Origin: a beta proteobacterium AAP99
GTDB lineage: Bacteria > Pseudomonadota > Gammaproteobacteria > Burkholderiales > Burkholderiaceae_C
Assembly (NCBI GenBank): GCA_001295775.1
Contig: LJIA01000002.1
Coordinates: 62,001 to 126,000, forward strand
Length of the DNA stretch: 64,000 nt
Direction: 5' to 3'
The notes below the pieces were generated by a model. That model had not been told where the DNA came from and did not search any database. It saw only the letters and a list, made by a program, of their open reading frames with translations. This document shows, in pieces, positions 1 through 9,240 of this stretch. The number at the start of each line of letters is the position of its first letter. Within the stretch, counting starts at the first letter, position 1. The position numbers and the translations under genes are program-made.

Positions 1-1
1 G

Positions 2-298
2 ATCCTGATGACCTCGATCGCCTTCTGCGCCGGTGTGCTGCCGCTGATCTTCGGCTCCGGCGCGGGCAGCGAAATGCGCCGCGCCATGGGCATTGCCGTG
101 TTCTCGGGCATGGTCGGCGTGACCCTGTTCGGCATCTTCCTCACGCCCGTGTTCTACAGCCTGCTGCGCAAGAGCACCGAGAAGCGCCGGGCCCACGCAG
201 CCGAGGTGCGCGCAGCGATCGACGCGGCCGCGCATCCCTATCACCCGGGTGCAGACGCGCCGCCGGCCGCCACGCCGAAGAAGGAGGGCGCAGAATGA
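2..298 (+). CDS. RND multidrug efflux permease, C-terminal end (cut by window edge)
   Basis: These are the last 98 residues of an inner-membrane RND transporter of the AcrB/MexF type; the rest lies left of the window. Visible are a glycine-rich membrane segment (VLPLIFGSGAGSEMRRAMG) and a final transmembrane helix ending in TPVFYSLLR, both typical of the C-terminus of hydrophobe/amphiphile exporters, followed by a polar cytoplasmic tail. The stop overlaps the start of the NodT-type outer-membrane gene by four bases (ATGA), so the two are translationally coupled. Together they would form a tripartite proton-driven drug pump with an adaptor expected upstream. Substrate cannot be judged from this fragment. 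Confidence 0.9.
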   Translation: MLMTSIAFCAGVLPLIFGSGAGSEMRRAMGIAVFSGMVGVTLFGIFLTPVFYSLLRKSTEKRRAHAAEVRAAIDAAAHPYHPGADAPPAATPKKEGAE

Positions 299-1707
299 AC
301 CGCACCTTGATCGGCGCGGCCTGTGCCGCCCTGCTGCTGTCGGCCTGCTCCACCGCACCGCGCTTTGACCCCTACCAGCCCGCACTCGCCGACAGCTTCA
401 CCAACCGCGCCGAGGGCATGCGCAGCGACGCGCCGGCCGCGCAGTTCTGGCACGGCTTTGATGACGCGGATCTGGACAACCTCGTTGCACGGGCCTTGCA
501 GTCCAATGCCGACATCCGCATCGCCGCGGCCAACCTGCGCGAGGCGCGGGCCCTGGCCGGCTTCTCGGACGCACAGCTGTTTCCGCAGGTCGGCGTGGCA
601 GTGGGCGCCGCTCGCGTGCGTGGCCGCAACAACAACGGCCAGGCCGAGACGAATGACGTGTACAGCGCCGGCTTTGATGTGAGCTACGAGCTGGACCTGT
701 TTGGCCGCGTACGCGATGACCGCCGCGCCACCGCGGCCGGTGTGCGTGCCGGCGAAGCGGGCCTGCGCGCCACCCAGCTCACGATTGCCGCCGAAGTGGC
801 TCGCAACTACTTCGAGCTGCGCGGGCTGCAGGAGCAGTTGCGCGTGGCGCGGGCCGCGTTGGACACCCAGCGAGCAGCCCTGAAACTCGTGGAGGCGCGA
901 CAGTCTGCCGGGCGCGGCACCGCCTTCGACACCGAGCGCGCCCGCGCGCTGGTGGCCGGGACCGAGGCCACCGTACCCGCCCTGGAGGCCGCACTCATCC
1001 GCACGCGCTACCGCTTGGCCGTGCTCTCTGGCCAGACGCCGACTGCGCTGGACCTCACGCTCGCCGAGCAGAAGCCGCTGCCCGGCATGAGGGGCCTGGA
1101 GCTGAAGTCGATCGGCTCGCCAGAGGCCCTGCTCACGCGCCGGCCGGACGTGGCCGCCGCCTTCGCCCAGGCCGAGGCCGCCGCGGCCCGCGTGGGCGTG
1201 GCGCGCAGCGCCCTGCTGCCACGCATCACCCTGGGCGGCACACTGGGCGTCAATGCGGGCAAGGTCGGTGATCTCGGCAACTCCGCCGCCTTCGCCTACA
1301 ACCTGGGCGCGCAGATTCTCTGGAGCATCCTCGACTTTGGCCGCGTGAAGGCACAGATTGCCGCGGCCGGCGCGCGCAATGAGGCCGCCATCGTTGGCTA
1401 CGAACGCACCGTGCTCACCGCGCTGGAGGAAACCGAAGGCGCCCTGGCGGCGTACAGCCGCAGCCAGCAGCAGGCCGACGCGCTGATGCGCGCCGCAGTG
1501 GCTGCGCAGAAGGCCGCGGACATCGCGCGGGCACGCTTCGAAGTGGGCGTGTCCGACTTCTTCGCCGTGCTGGACGCCGAGCGCGAGCTGCTGAGCGCAC
1601 GCGATCGTCTGGCCCAGGCGCAGACGGCGGCAGCCACCTCGGTGGTGGCCGTCTACAAGGCGCTGGGCGGGCCGGTTGTTGCCAAGGACCAGACTGCGGC
1701 GCGTTGA
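295..1707 (+). CDS. NodT/OprM-type outer membrane efflux lipoprotein
   Basis: Outer-membrane channel of an RND tripartite efflux pump, 470 residues, the usual size. It starts with a lipoprotein signal peptide with lipobox LSAC (lipidated Cys18). Two related halves follow, as in the TolC/OprM fold, each with long Ala/Glu/Arg-rich helices. The segment LLTRRPDVAAAFAQAEAAAA (about residue 280) is a signature of the NodT family. It overlaps the permease stop by four bases and is the last gene of that operon; the next gene is convergent. The drug range is unknown. Confidence 0.93.
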   Translation: MNRTLIGAACAALLLSACSTAPRFDPYQPALADSFTNRAEGMRSDAPAAQFWHGFDDADLDNLVARALQSNADIRIAAANLREARALAGFSDAQLFPQVGVAVGAARVRGRNNNGQAETNDVYSAGFDVSYELDLFGRVRDDRRATAAGVRAGEAGLRATQLTIAAEVARNYFELRGLQEQLRVARAALDTQRAALKLVEARQSAGRGTAFDTERARALVAGTEATVPALEAALIRTRYRLAVLSGQTPTALDLTLAEQKPLPGMRGLELKSIGSPEALLTRRPDVAAAFAQAEAAAARVGVARSALLPRITLGGTLGVNAGKVGDLGNSAAFAYNLGAQILWSILDFGRVKAQIAAAGARNEAAIVGYERTVLTALEETEGALAAYSRSQQQADALMRAAVAAQKAADIARARFEVGVSDFFAVLDAERELLSARDRLAQAQTAAATSVVAVYKALGGPVVAKDQTAAR

Positions 1708-1717
1708 TCAGCGGATA

Positions 1718-3067
1718 TCAGGGTTGGCGTGGGTTGTCGGTTGGATCGAAACCCACGTCGAGCGCTTTCATCGCCTGGTCGATCGGGATGAAAAGGTTCA
1801 GTCCCTGTCCTGCGCCGCCACTGAGCTGCCCGACAGCCAAGGCGATCACGGCACCATCCTTGCGCAGGAGTGGACCACCGCTGTTGCCAGGGTTGATCTT
1901 CACGTCACTTTCAACAAAGAGCTGGCCGCGAATCGTCGGCATGGCACCGACAATCCCGCGAGAGACGGTGCCCGCCAGCGCATTCGCCCCCAGCGGGGTA
2001 CCAAGGGCGGTCACCGACTCGCCGATCACCGGAGACGAGTCAGCCAGCGGCAGCGGCGCGATCTGCACGGGTTCGGTCCGCACCAGGGCGACGTCGCGAC
2101 CAGGGTCGCTGCGGATCACCTCACCAGCCAACTCGCGGCCTGAGGCCAGCCGGATTCGGACGAAGCGGGCATCGCCCACGACATGCCTGCAGGTCAAAAG
2201 GTGTGTGCCCCGAGCATCGATGTAGAAGCCGCTACCGCTACCGGTTCCGCTGCTGAGGGTGACTGCCGCCGAGCGCGCAACCGTCATTGCGGCGTCAGGG
2301 GCGTCGCTCGCTTGGACTCTGCGGGCGAGGCTCAGAACTGCACGTCTGCCGGAATCGTCTGGAGACGCCTGTGCGGCAGCAGGCTCGGCACGCGCAGCGG
2401 CGAGGACCAGGTCGCGAAATGCCGGCTGCGCAAGCAGGTTGTTCAATGCGACTTGCAGTGCGGCCGCGTGGTAGCCGGGGATCGTTCGATTGATCTTGCT
2501 TGCGGAGGCGAATCGACCCTCCGTGACAGCGCTGTAAATCAGCTTTTGCTGGCGATTGGAGTACAGCTCCCACTTGACCTCCATCCAGACGCCGCCAGCA
2601 ACATCGCGAAGGTCGTTGGTGCAGACATTCGACTCGACGCGCCGAATGACGGGCGCCAACTCGAGATCGGCGCTCGCCCCGCCATCCTGACTGCCAAATG
2701 CAGAAGAGTCTCGTTGGAACAGCGTGTAGCCAGCTGCCCGCAAGGTGTCACGCTGTGCGCTAACAAAGCCCATGGTCATGATCCGAACCCAGTCCGGCGA
2801 CTGGCGGATCTCGGTCGTGTCGCCGCAGAACAAGCCGCGCCTGAGCTCGCCCACGCGATCATTGTTGGCTTCCCAGACACCCCGTCGCACCACAATGGTT
2901 CCTGCAGGCTGACCGGCCGCAATGGGTAGCGCACTGTTTGCTGGTGATTGAGGAACCGCAGGAATCTCCGCGGCATGCGCAGGATCGACTGCAACGGTCA
3001 CAGCGATCACAAAGAGCGTGAAGCATGAAGCCGCACGTGCAGCGCTCAGGAACATGGGGGTCCTCAC
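1718..3067 (-). CDS. Secreted trypsin-like serine protease
   Basis: A 449-residue protein with an N-terminal signal peptide (hydrophobic stretch ending near AHA-AEIP) and a C-terminal trypsin-like domain. The catalytic triad can be read: His295 in TCRHVVGD, Asp325 in PGRDVALV and Ser396 in NPGNSGGPLL, the S1C (HtrA/DegP-like) arrangement. No PDZ domain follows, since the protein ends about 50 residues after the serine, so this is not a full DegP. The first 200 residues have no motif I recognise and probably form a periplasmic binding or regulatory region. It stands alone, convergent with the efflux operon. Substrate unknown. Confidence 0.82.
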   Translation of the reverse strand: MRTPMFLSAARAASCFTLFVIAVTVAVDPAHAAEIPAVPQSPANSALPIAAGQPAGTIVVRRGVWEANNDRVGELRRGLFCGDTTEIRQSPDWVRIMTMGFVSAQRDTLRAAGYTLFQRDSSAFGSQDGGASADLELAPVIRRVESNVCTNDLRDVAGGVWMEVKWELYSNRQQKLIYSAVTEGRFASASKINRTIPGYHAAALQVALNNLLAQPAFRDLVLAAARAEPAAAQASPDDSGRRAVLSLARRVQASDAPDAAMTVARSAAVTLSSGTGSGSGFYIDARGTHLLTCRHVVGDARFVRIRLASGRELAGEVIRSDPGRDVALVRTEPVQIAPLPLADSSPVIGESVTALGTPLGANALAGTVSRGIVGAMPTIRGQLFVESDVKINPGNSGGPLLRKDGAVIALAVGQLSGGAGQGLNLFIPIDQAMKALDVGFDPTDNPRQP

Positions 3068-3171
3068 CTCGAGTAGTTAATTCAGCGTAGCGGAGTCGCC
3101 GCGCCCCCCGACACATCCCAGACAGGGCAGTGACAGAAAAAGGTGATCCGTGTGTCTTTCGAGATGAGGCC

Positions 3172-4491
3172 TCAGGCCAGCTGCACCCGCCCCCGCACCA
3201 GCCACCACGCCGCCCACCCAGTGGCAATCATGAGTGCCGAGGCCGTGGCCAGACCCAGCGGGCTGACCATGGCGATCGGCGCGATCACGCCGGCCGTGAC
3301 GCCGTTGAGCGCACCGCCCATTGCGCCCTGCAGGCTGGAGGCCATGCCGCGGCGGGTGGGGAAGGTGTCGAGCACCAGCAGCGTGACCGCAGGCATGGCC
3401 ATGGCCCAGCCCAGCGCAATGAAGCCTGCGGGCAGCAAGGCCCAGGGCAGTGCCGCCGGGGCCAGCGCATTGCCCGCCACGTTGACGGCTGCCATGGCGG
3501 CCATGAGCGCGTAGCCCAGCGCCACCTGCTTGCGCGGCGTGATGCGCCCGGCCAGCCGGCCCGAGAGCGCGGCGCCGGCCATGATGCCGCCGATGGTCAC
3601 GCAGAACAGCCAGAAGAACTGCGTGGGCGCCAACCCGAGATGCTTGCCCAGGAAGGTGGGCGAGCTCAGGATGTAGATGAACATGCCGTTGAAGGGCACG
3701 GAAGAAGTGAGTGCCAGCAGCAGGAAGCGCGCATCCGCACCGACCTCTCGGTAGCCGTGCATGAGGTTGCGCAGGTTGAAGGGCTGGCGATTGGGTGGCG
3801 CCAGGGTCTCTGGCAGCTGTCGCAAGATGACTGTCCAGAGCACCGCACCCACAGCAGTGAGGAAGGCGAAGATCCACGGCCAGCTCGCCACGCTGATGAT
3901 CAGCCCGCCGATCATCGGCGCAATGGCTGGCGCCACGCCGAAGAACAGTGTCACCTTGGCCATCATCTTCTGTGCGGCCACGGGGTCGAACAGGTCGCGA
4001 ATGATCACGCGCGCCAGCACCATGCCGGCCCCGGCGCTCATGCCCTGCAGGGCGCGCAGGGCAATCAGCAGGTTCACGTCGCGCGTGAGCGTGCAGCCCA
4101 GCGACGCGAGCGTAAAGATCGCCAGCCCCCAGAGCACCACGGGCCGCCGCCCCAAGGCATCGGCCAGGGCACCGTGGAACAGCTGCATGAAGGCAAAGCC
4201 AAAGAGATAGGCCGAGAGCGTCTGCTGCAACTGCAGCGGGCTGGCCGGCAGGCTCCGGCCCATGGCGTCGAAGGCCGGCAGGTAGGTGTCCACCGAGAAG
4301 GGGCCGATGGTGGACAGCCCGGCCAGCAGCAGGGCGAGCGTCCAGAGCGGGCCGCGCCAGTGGGCGGCATGGCCCGCGCTATGTGGTGCGGCGGCAGGAT
4401 CAGCGGGGGGAACTTTGGAGGTGAACACGGCAGGTGCCAGCAACAGGGCGGCTCGGATTTGGGCGCGGCCGGCGACGGTTCGGCAAGACAC
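3172..4491 (-). CDS. Bcr/CflA family multidrug MFS transporter
   Basis: Twelve-helix major facilitator antiporter, about 400 residues after a poorly defined N-terminus. Family marks include GPFSVDTYLPAF in helix 1, the loop 2-3 motif GALADALGRRPVV, and LQGMSAGAGMVLARVIIRDL in helices 4-5, which is characteristic of Bcr/CflA drug exporters. The drug expelled cannot be told. The annotated start is a GTG; an internal GTG about 24 codons later (before FTSKVPPADP) is an equally good start, because the first 40 residues have no conserved features. Confidence 0.88.
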   Translation of the reverse strand: MSCRTVAGRAQIRAALLLAPAVFTSKVPPADPAAAPHSAGHAAHWRGPLWTLALLLAGLSTIGPFSVDTYLPAFDAMGRSLPASPLQLQQTLSAYLFGFAFMQLFHGALADALGRRPVVLWGLAIFTLASLGCTLTRDVNLLIALRALQGMSAGAGMVLARVIIRDLFDPVAAQKMMAKVTLFFGVAPAIAPMIGGLIISVASWPWIFAFLTAVGAVLWTVILRQLPETLAPPNRQPFNLRNLMHGYREVGADARFLLLALTSSVPFNGMFIYILSSPTFLGKHLGLAPTQFFWLFCVTIGGIMAGAALSGRLAGRITPRKQVALGYALMAAMAAVNVAGNALAPAALPWALLPAGFIALGWAMAMPAVTLLVLDTFPTRRGMASSLQGAMGGALNGVTAGVIAPIAMVSPLGLATASALMIATGWAAWWLVRGRVQLA

Positions 4492-4590
4492 AGAGAAGCC
4501 TGCAGCCTAGCAGCCGCAGCTGCGCCTGCGGCCCGGTGCGCCGCGCGCACCGCAGCGCTACCCTAAGCACCCCACCGCTGAGCGCCGCTG

Positions 4591-5106
<516 letters not shown>

Positions 5107-5109
5107 GCA

Positions 5110-5775
5110 CTATTCCGGTGGGTAGATCCTGTGCACGCTGCGGATGGTCATGGCGTGCTTGTCGATCTTCTGCGCATAGATCTTCCACTGGCCGGCCACA
5201 CGCACACCGATGACGTTGACCGAGCGGGAGTCAATGTCGTACTTGAAGCGGCCCCAAGCCTGCTGACCCGGCACATCCATGCGCGCGTTGAGCTGTTGGC
5301 CGGTCTCGTTGTGCGGCTGCAGATGCGTGACTTCCACAGCACCTGGAGTGCCCGCGACAGGGCGGGCCACAAAGGTGCAGCCTGTGAGCTTGGCCGTCAG
5401 CATGAGATCAGGCCCCCCGCCGTCAAGGCGGTACCACACCGGCCCCGCACTGCTCTGGCCCGTGTGCACGCCGTGCACCGGGAAGGGATGGCCCTCGCCG
5501 AGCTGGCCCGGCATGGGCTGGATGTTGAAGGTTTCCGTGGTGTGCATGCGCGCGGTCTTGAGGATCGCGCCGGGCCGCTGCCCGGCGGCGCCGTTGAACA
5601 GGTAGGCCGTGGTCATGCCCGAGACCATGGGATCGAAGTTGCCCTGAATGGGGAACTTGCGCAGGAAGTTGCGCGGGTGTGTGCGCAATGCCGTCAACGC
5701 AGCGCCAGGGCGCATCAGACGGCCTGCATTCCACTCGGCGTTCAGCCAAGCCCAATACTGTGGATCGATCGGCAT
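5110..5775 (-). CDS. Unknown protein with a CNF/BLF1-like L-x-G-C motif
   Basis: A 221-residue protein with no family I can name securely. I chose the ATG at 5775 because a strong ribosome site (GGGGAGGA) lies just upstream; the longer reading frame has no such site. There is no signal peptide. Residues 130-133 read LTGC and His151 follows in VTHLQP. That order, an L-[ST]-G-C cysteine at a strand end followed by a histidine, is how the catalytic pair is arranged in CNF1 and Burkholderia lethal factor 1 glutamine deamidases. The Cys-His gap here is 18 residues, slightly longer than in those toxins. The rest is rich in Gly, aromatic and basic residues. Deamidase or toxin function is only a hypothesis. 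Confidence 0.6.
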   Translation of the reverse strand: MPIDPQYWAWLNAEWNAGRLMRPGAALTALRTHPRNFLRKFPIQGNFDPMVSGMTTAYLFNGAAGQRPGAILKTARMHTTETFNIQPMPGQLGEGHPFPVHGVHTGQSSAGPVWYRLDGGGPDLMLTAKLTGCTFVARPVAGTPGAVEVTHLQPHNETGQQLNARMDVPGQQAWGRFKYDIDSRSVNVIGVRVAGQWKIYAQKIDKHAMTIRSVHRIYPPE

Positions 5776-5892
5776 GGTGCGTCCTCCCCGCTCAATGTTT
5801 TGCGCAGCTAGGCTAGATCGGCGCTCAGCAAGTCTCAATCCTGTACATGCTTTGGTCCCCTGCTTGAGGCATTGCAAGGTGGCAGCGCGTGC

Positions 5893-6864
5893 TCAGGCCG
5901 CAAAAGCCTGCAGATCGCTGCCGACCAGATGCAGATCGGCATTGGCGGCAAAGCGCTCCAGCAGATAGGCCACCACCGCCTTCACGCGCGGCGCAAGGTG
6001 CTCGCGGTGCGGATACTGCAGCGCCATCTCGCGGCGCACGGGCTGATAGCTGTCGAGCAGCACCACCTTGAGCTGGCCGGCGCGCAGCAGGGGCAGTGCG
6101 TGATGCACCGCGACCGAGCCGATGCCCAGGCCCAGCGCCGCGGCCTCGCATACGGCATAGGGGTCGGACACGGTCAGCACGCTGCGCGGCTCGAGCTGCT
6201 CGGTCTGGCCCGCGCGCTCGAAGCGCCATTCGTTCATCAGGCCGGACAAAAAACGCAGGCCGATCAGATCGTGCGCCAGCAGATCCTGCGGCCGCTGCGG
6301 CACGCCGCGGCGCGCGAGGTAGTCCGGGCTGGCGACGAGCACGGTGGACAGCGCGCAGATCGGCCGCGAGACCACGTTCGCGTCGCCCAGCACGCCGCCG
6401 CGGATGACGATGTCGAAGCCCTCGCGCACCATGTCCACGCGCCGGTCATCCAGCGCCAGTTCGATCTGCACCTGGGGCAGCGCGGTGCGCAGACCCGGCA
6501 GCTCGGGCAGCACATAGCGGCGCGCAAAGCCGCCGGCCACGCTGATGCGTACCAGCCCGGCAGGTGCATCCCCGGCCGCGGCGCTGTGCACCGCATCGCG
6601 CAGGCGGGCCAGCGCGTCGGCCGCCTGCGGGTAGAAGCGTGCGCCTTCGTCGGTCAGTGCCATGCTGCGGGTGCTGCGGTTGAAGAGGCGCACGCCCAGG
6701 GTGGCTTCCAGCCGCGCCACTGCGCCCGAGACCGCCTGCGGGCTCACGGCGAGGTCCATGGCCGCGCGGCTGAAGGACAAGGTCTGCGCTGCCGCCACAA
6801 AGGCGCGCAGGCCGCGGAGTTGATCAAGGTCGGGCAGGGCGGGGGTGAAAGCAGGGAAGGACAC
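5893..6864 (-). CDS. LysR-family transcriptional regulator
   Basis: A 323-residue LysR regulator. The winged helix-turn-helix is at residues 15-75 (LRGLRAFVAAAQTLSFSRAA, then QAVSGAVARLEATLGVRLFN), and the rest is the periplasmic-binding-like effector domain. The start is a GTG. It is divergent from the SDR/NmrA gene at 7011, the classical arrangement in which a LysR protein controls its neighbour; a short palindrome at 6898-6915 between them is a candidate operator. The inducer is not predictable. Confidence 0.9.
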   Translation of the reverse strand: MSFPAFTPALPDLDQLRGLRAFVAAAQTLSFSRAAMDLAVSPQAVSGAVARLEATLGVRLFNRSTRSMALTDEGARFYPQAADALARLRDAVHSAAAGDAPAGLVRISVAGGFARRYVLPELPGLRTALPQVQIELALDDRRVDMVREGFDIVIRGGVLGDANVVSRPICALSTVLVASPDYLARRGVPQRPQDLLAHDLIGLRFLSGLMNEWRFERAGQTEQLEPRSVLTVSDPYAVCEAAALGLGIGSVAVHHALPLLRAGQLKVVLLDSYQPVRREMALQYPHREHLAPRVKAVVAYLLERFAANADLHLVGSDLQAFAA

Positions 6865-6897
6865 GGGGCTGCACTCCAGCAGGAAACCTGGGGCAAT

Positions 6898-6915
6898 TTA
6901 CAAGCCATACTTGTG
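6898..6915. promoter_or_regulatory. Candidate LysR operator
   Basis: Between the divergent LysR and SDR genes the sequence TACAAGCCATACTTGTGA contains the inverted repeat ACAAG-N5-CTTGT and fits the T-N11-A pattern of LysR boxes. It lies about 95 bases before the SDR start. This is pattern matching only. Confidence 0.45.
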
Positions 6916-7010
6916 AATCATTCAAGATTGCAGCGCTTTTTCTTTCAGATCGCGGCGCCTAGAGTGCAGCCCATCGGCCCTGCCGCTCCTCCCCTCTGAA
7001 AGGAAAGATC

Positions 7011-7865
7011 ATGAGCAACCGCATCCTCGTCACCGGCGCTTCCGGCACCATCGGCTCAACGCTGGTCAAGCTTCTGAGCGAAGCCGGCGCTAACTTCGAA
7101 GTGCTTCGCAGCCAAGGCAGCGCCAGCCCCGGCACCCGCGTGGCCAGCTACGAGGACGTCGCCGCGCTCACCGAAGCATTCCGCGGCATCGACACCCTGT
7201 TCCTGCTGTTCCCGCTGGTTGAGAACAAGCTGCAGCTCGCCAAGAACGCCGCCGCAGCCGCCAAGGCGGCGGGCGTGAAGCACATCCTGCGCTCCTCCGG
7301 CGCCGGGGCGGACCCCGCGAGTACGTTTGCCCTGCCACGCCTGCAAGGCGAGATCGACGCCGTGATTGCCGCCACCGGCATCCCCAGCACCTTCATCCGC
7401 CCGGCCGGCTTCCTGCAGAACTTCGCCAGCTTCATGGCCGGCCAGGTGCAAAGCGGCACGGTGTACGCCGCGCAGGGCGATGCCGCGCAGAGCCTGATCG
7501 ACGCACGCGACATTGCCGCCGTGGCCGCCAAGATCCTGCTCAACCCCGCGCCGCACGCGGGCAAGGCCTACACGCTGACGGGCGGCGAATCACTCACCAC
7601 TCAGCAGGTGCTGGATCTGATCGGCGCCGCCGCCGGCCACGCCGTGAAGTACCAGGCGGTTCGCTTTGAGGACGCCGTGGCCGCCATGAACGGCATGGGC
7701 ATGCCAGCATGGATGGTGAATCTGTTTGATTCCCTGAACCGGATCGTCGCGGCCGGCTACGCCGCGGGCATCTCGCCGGACGTGCAAGCGCTGCTGGGCC
7801 GCAAGCCCACCAGCGTTGCGCAGTTCGCCCGGGACTACGCCGCAGCCTGGAAGAAGGCCGCCTGA
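7011..7865 (+). CDS. NmrA/SDR-type NAD(P)H-binding oxidoreductase
   Basis: A 284-residue Rossmann protein of the atypical short-chain dehydrogenase group (NmrA/QOR2-like). The dinucleotide motif is at residues 6-13 (VTGASGTIG), followed by the typical LLFPLVENK and HILRSSGAGAD segments and the STFIRPAGFLQNF stretch common to QOR2/azoreductase-like members. Members reduce quinones or sense NADP redox state. A good ribosome site (GAAAGGAAAG) precedes the ATG. It is divergent from the LysR gene at 5893 and probably under its control. Confidence 0.87.
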   Translation: MSNRILVTGASGTIGSTLVKLLSEAGANFEVLRSQGSASPGTRVASYEDVAALTEAFRGIDTLFLLFPLVENKLQLAKNAAAAAKAAGVKHILRSSGAGADPASTFALPRLQGEIDAVIAATGIPSTFIRPAGFLQNFASFMAGQVQSGTVYAAQGDAAQSLIDARDIAAVAAKILLNPAPHAGKAYTLTGGESLTTQQVLDLIGAAAGHAVKYQAVRFEDAVAAMNGMGMPAWMVNLFDSLNRIVAAGYAAGISPDVQALLGRKPTSVAQFARDYAAAWKKAA

Positions 7866-8117
7866 AGTCACTCGCAGTGCAGCGCGCCCGTCCGACTCGA
7901 TGACGTGCTCCGGGCAGTGACTTGATGTCCGCAAGGCCCCGCGCTCGCCGAGCTCAAGGCGCAGCGCGCTCGAGCCGCGCGACCGGACACGAGGCGGGCG
8001 CGCGGTAGACCGCGGGCGGAGTCTGCGCCACACGGCGCGAGCGGGCTTGAATCTGCACATCGCAAGCGCTGTCAGGGCAGTGTTCGCACGGGCGGTCGCA
8101 TCGATGATCGACCGGAA
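7866..8117. other. Non-coding stretch
   Basis: About 250 bases between the SDR gene and a coding remnant. I see no supported gene. An 8-base inverted repeat, AAGTCACT (7865-7872) and AGTGACTT (7916-7923), follows the SDR stop and could form the base of a transcript-end structure, but the 43-base loop and missing T-run make it weak. Confidence 0.4.
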
Positions 8118-8237
8118 TCACTCAAGAGTGTTGATGAATTTCCAGCAAGCGAGATTGGCTCCAGCCATGCGGAAACGATGATAGCGCTCGCTCACTTCAG
8201 CCACCTCTCGCCCAACTCGTGCAAACGCTTTGCACGA
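8118..8237 (-). pseudogene. Possible C-terminal remnant of a lost gene
   Basis: Read on the minus strand, this stretch gives about 39 protein-like codons with aromatic and charged residues (for example SERYHRFRMAGANLACWKF) ending in TGA at 8118. Upstream it runs out of frame into the end of the gene at 8248, so no start or body remains. It looks like the truncated tail of a protein gene, perhaps from a mobile element, but I do not recognise the family. It also contains the hairpin at 8217-8237. Confidence 0.35.
8217..8237 (-). terminator. Hairpin after the secreted PAAR-module gene
   Basis: A perfect 9-base stem, TCGTGCAAA-CGC-TTTGCACGA, starts ten bases past the stop of the minus-strand gene at 8248. 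There is no T-run, so it may stabilise the mRNA end rather than terminate. Confidence 0.4.
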
Positions 8238-8247
8238 AGGCCTGCGG

Positions 8248-8859
8248 TCAGCTCACCCACCAATTGAGCGCGAAGAACGGCGCCTCGCCCGCCTTGAGCA
8301 GGAATTGGATCTCACCCCGGCCCATCATCGGCCCCGGGCGCGTGCCGAGGTAGCGCACGGTGATGGCGCGCACCGGCACGGTCTGGCCCGCCGGAATCAC
8401 CGTCGCGCGGCCGCGCTCCAGGTAGTCACCCACCGTGGTCTGGACATCCGAGCCTGCCCCCTTGGCGGCATTCGCATCCAGCGGCGCGCAGCCGAATTCA
8501 TCCGGCGTGCTGCCCGCCGCCTTCAGCACGCCCGCTGCGCGATTGGCCAGCAGCGCGGCTTCCTGCCCGGCAACGGTGTTGATCTTCGCCGGCCGCGCGT
8601 CCGCCTCGGCCTGCAGCGCGCGCCGCGGCAGGATGACCACCGCCGCGGCCGTCGTCAGGGACACGCAAGGCTGCGGCAGGCGCGTGAGCAGACTGCGCGT
8701 CATCGACTGATCCACCGCGACGCCGGCGGGCGGGCGTTTGAGCGGCGTTTGCGCCGCGAGCGGCGAAAGCGCGGCGGCCAGGGCGAGCACCGCCAGCGCG
8801 CGTACACCCCGCCGAGTTGTGCTTGCCCGAGTCAGGCGCCCAAGCTGCCGCGCGCTCAT
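8248..8859 (-). CDS. Secreted protein of unknown function downstream of PAAR
   Basis: A 203-residue protein with an Arg-rich N-terminus and a clear hydrophobic signal sequence (VRALAVLALAAALSPLAAQ), so it is exported. The mature part has two cysteines (in LPQPCVSL and EFGCAPLD) that could form a disulfide, and ends in the aromatic FFALNWWVS. I do not recognise the family. It begins two bases after the PAAR stop, so it is co-transcribed. In type VI cargo operons a periplasmic protein directly after PAAR is often an immunity or accessory protein; that is inference from position. Confidence 0.7.
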   Translation of the reverse strand: MSARQLGRLTRASTTRRGVRALAVLALAAALSPLAAQTPLKRPPAGVAVDQSMTRSLLTRLPQPCVSLTTAAAVVILPRRALQAEADARPAKINTVAGQEAALLANRAAGVLKAAGSTPDEFGCAPLDANAAKGAGSDVQTTVGDYLERGRATVIPAGQTVPVRAITVRYLGTRPGPMMGRGEIQFLLKAGEAPFFALNWWVS

Positions 8860-8861
8860 GC

Positions 8862-9131
8862 TCAGCCCCGCGTGAGGTTGGGCAGCGTGGAGATCAGCGT
8901 GGCGCCGCAGCTGGTCTTGTGGCCTTCGAGCGCGACGGGCACGCCGTCGATGGTCCAGTCGGGGTCACCTTCGATGATGGTGCAGCCGGCGGCGTGGCCA
9001 GGCAGGGGGCAGACGCATTTGTCGCCCTTGCGGGCGAGGGGCTTGCCCATGATGTCGGTCTGCATGGCGCCCACCTGCACGACGGTGCCGCCGTGGCTGT
9101 GGGGGTCGCCGAGTCGGATGGCGCGTTTCAT
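8862..9131 (-). CDS. PAAR-domain protein (type VI secretion spike tip)
   Basis: An 89-residue single-domain PAAR protein. It has the PAAR opening (RAIRLGDPHSHGGTV), a central cysteine/histidine cluster (CVCPLPGHAAGC) and the closing VALEGHKTSCGATLIST, which together supply the metal ligands of the conical PAAR fold. PAAR proteins cap the VgrG spike and recruit effectors. No effector domain is fused here, so any cargo is encoded separately, probably by the neighbours at 8248 or 9241. No VgrG, Hcp or sheath gene is in the window. Confidence 0.92.
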   Translation of the reverse strand: MKRAIRLGDPHSHGGTVVQVGAMQTDIMGKPLARKGDKCVCPLPGHAAGCTIIEGDPDWTIDGVPVALEGHKTSCGATLISTLPNLTRG

Positions 9132-9240
9132 GTGAGGGTTCTTGTCACCAGTGGGTCTCGGGCGCAGCGGGCTGCGATGGGTTCAGTCGGTCGGATCGGT
9201 CATGCGTGGCGCGCGTGGTGGCGTCGCGCCGGTCTGATGC

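Noticed and set aside
1-1707. NodT-type channel as outer-membrane partner of the C39 peptide exporter
   Set aside because: It is translationally coupled to an RND permease and lies 17 kb from the exporter, so it belongs to the drug pump.
3130-4566. 478-codon plus-strand frame opposite the Bcr/CflA exporter
   Set aside because: Antisense; the exporter has the twelve-helix pattern and family motifs.
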